Below are positions 5,403 to 6,332 of a DNA stretch of 6,332 nucleotides, in pieces; within the stretch, counting starts at the first letter, position 1; each line of letters starts with the position of its first letter. A program made the position numbers and the translations under genes. The notes beneath the pieces were generated by a model. The model was not told the origin of the DNA and did no database searches. It was given only the letters and a program-made list of their open reading frames with translations. Origin of the DNA: Clostridia bacterium. GTDB taxonomy: Bacteria; Bacillota; Clostridia; Christensenellales; Aristaeellaceae. The DNA is taken from assembly GCA_017412445.1 (NCBI GenBank), contig JAFPYA010000210.1, positions 1 through 6,332 on the forward strand. Reading direction: 5' to 3'.

Positions 5403-6332
5403 ATGAAGCTTAAGAAGTATTTACCCAAGGCGGCGGCGATAATCTGCCTGTGCCTTGCGGCATTGATTGCCATACCCAATCTGATGACAGGGGAGGCGGC
5501 CTCGGGCAGCGTAAGCATAAAGAGCGGCACAGCGATTTTCAGTAGCGCCGACCTGTTCACCGACAGGGACCTTGAACAGCAGGCCGACACGAGCGAGGCA
5601 AAGCAACTGACCCTTGTGAGCGGCAGCGACGTAACCGTCACCGAGGCGGGCGTGTACATGGTGAGCGGCAGCGCCAAGGAGTGCACGATTTACGTTGAGG
5701 CGGGCGAAGAAAAGGTGCAGATAGTGCTTGACAGTGTGAGCGTCACCAACACGAGCAAGCCCGTCATCTACGTAAAGGAAGCGGACAAGGTGTTTGTGAC
5801 ATTGGCAGGCGAGAGCTCGCTTTCGGTTACCGGCACTTTCACCGCGGACGGCAGCACCAACACCGACGGCGTAATCTTCTCCAAGAGCGACCTTGTGCTC
5901 AACGGCACGGGCAGCCTTAAGATTTCCTCTACAAAGAACGGCATCGTGGGCAAGGACGACCTCAAAATTACCGGCGGCACTTACGTGATCAGCGCCCAGA
6001 GCAAGTGCATCGAGGCCAACGACTCCATAAGGATAGCTGGCGGCACGTTCACCCTCACCGCGGGCACCGACGGCCTGCACGTTGAAAGCGACGATGCGGC
6101 TAAGGGCTACATATACATAAGCGGCGGCAGCTTTGAAATTTCGGCCAGGGACGACGGCATACACGCCACTTCAATCGTGCAAATCGACGGCGGTGAATTC
6201 AACATTTCCGCCTACGAGGGCATAGAGGGCACCTACATTCAGCTGAACGGCGGCACAATCACGATTACCGCCAGCGACGACGGCATAAACGCCGCTCGGA
6301 AGATAAACGCCTATACGCCCACCATTGAAATA
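5403..6332 (+). CDS. Secreted Cthe_2159-like carbohydrate-binding beta-helix protein (N-terminal part, runs off window)
   Basis: The first 310 residues are open to the window edge with no stop. The start at 5403 follows AAGGAGG (5388-5394) at 8-nt spacing. Residues 1-34 form a Sec signal peptide: basic MKLKKYLPK, then a hydrophobic stretch to about 25, with probable cleavage near GEAASG. The two Cys at 15 and 17 lie inside the hydrophobic core without a proper lipobox, so a lipoprotein is unlikely. From about residue 68 the protein follows the Cthe_2159 pattern (DUF4353, PF14262): EKVQIVLDSVSVTN (103-116), KPVIYVKEADKVFVTLAG (119-136), then parallel beta-helix rungs with GG-S/T-F/I turns and acidic DDGI/TDGL loops (222-225, 250-253, 292-295). 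Such acidic loops bind calcium in the family. Cthe_2159 is reported to bind cellulose and acidic polysaccharide at the cell surface. Divergent from cellobiose phosphorylase, it may help attachment to plant fibre; that role is inference. Confidence 0.88.
   Translation, partial: MKLKKYLPKAAAIICLCLAALIAIPNLMTGEAASGSVSIKSGTAIFSSADLFTDRDLEQQADTSEAKQLTLVSGSDVTVTEAGVYMVSGSAKECTIYVEAGEEKVQIVLDSVSVTNTSKPVIYVKEADKVFVTLAGESSLSVTGTFTADGSTNTDGVIFSKSDLVLNGTGSLKISSTKNGIVGKDDLKITGGTYVISAQSKCIEANDSIRIAGGTFTLTAGTDGLHVESDDAAKGYIYISGGSFEISARDDGIHATSIVQIDGGEFNISAYEGIEGTYIQLNGGTITITASDDGINAARKINAYTPTIEI

Noticed and set aside
5403..5510. Lipoprotein signal in the surface protein (Cys 15 and 17)
   Set aside because: Both Cys lie within the hydrophobic core and lack the [LVI]-[AST]-[GA]-C lipobox; a standard Sec signal fits better.
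5421..6164. 247-residue minus-strand open frame opposite the surface protein
   Set aside because: The plus strand has a signal peptide, strong RBS and family repeats; the antisense frame has none of these.

Overview
The window looks like a chromosomal piece of a moderately GC-rich, plant-fibre-associated Clostridia (Firmicutes/Bacillota). The basis is its gene content: a GH94 cellobiose phosphorylase very close to the clostridial enzymes, a Cthe_2159-type carbohydrate-binding beta-helix protein, a DUF4097 protein and a Doc-type toxin remnant. Every gene also has a strong AGGAGG-like ribosome binding site, and the promoters have clear sigma-A -10 boxes. The species cannot be named from the sequence alone.

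Layout. Positions 1-242 (+) hold the tail of a small antitoxin-like protein, overlapped by ATGA with a broken Doc (death-on-curing) toxin gene. The toxin gene keeps its N- and C-terminal ends but has lost the Fic core through a frame-changing internal deletion. Positions 239-418 are non-coding and contain a perfect 16-bp-arm inverted repeat that works as an intrinsic terminator for the minus-strand genes. Positions 419-5131 (-) hold a three-gene set, in transcription order: cellobiose phosphorylase (5131-2687), a cytosolic DUF4097 solenoid protein (2670-1744, 16 nt downstream with its own RBS) and a 12-helix MFS transporter (1609-419, after a 134-nt gap). That gap carries a GC-rich hairpin followed by seven T, but the T run lies on the opposite strand from the genes. 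Positions 5132-5402 are a divergent control region with a near-ideal promoter for the phosphorylase, an adjacent 15-bp palindrome and a second TATAAT box facing the other way. From 5403 to the window end (+) runs the N-terminal 310 residues of a secreted Cthe_2159-like carbohydrate-binding protein, cut by the window edge.

How the genes may work together. The phosphorylase splits intracellular cellobiose with phosphate to glucose 1-phosphate and glucose, saving ATP. The divergently transcribed surface protein belongs to a family reported to bind cellulose and acidic polysaccharide, so the divergent pair may link fibre attachment to beta-glucan disaccharide use. The roles of the DUF4097 protein and the MFS carrier in this setting are open; placing them with cellobiose metabolism is inference from position only. 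No CRISPR array, tRNA, rRNA or intact mobile element was seen.
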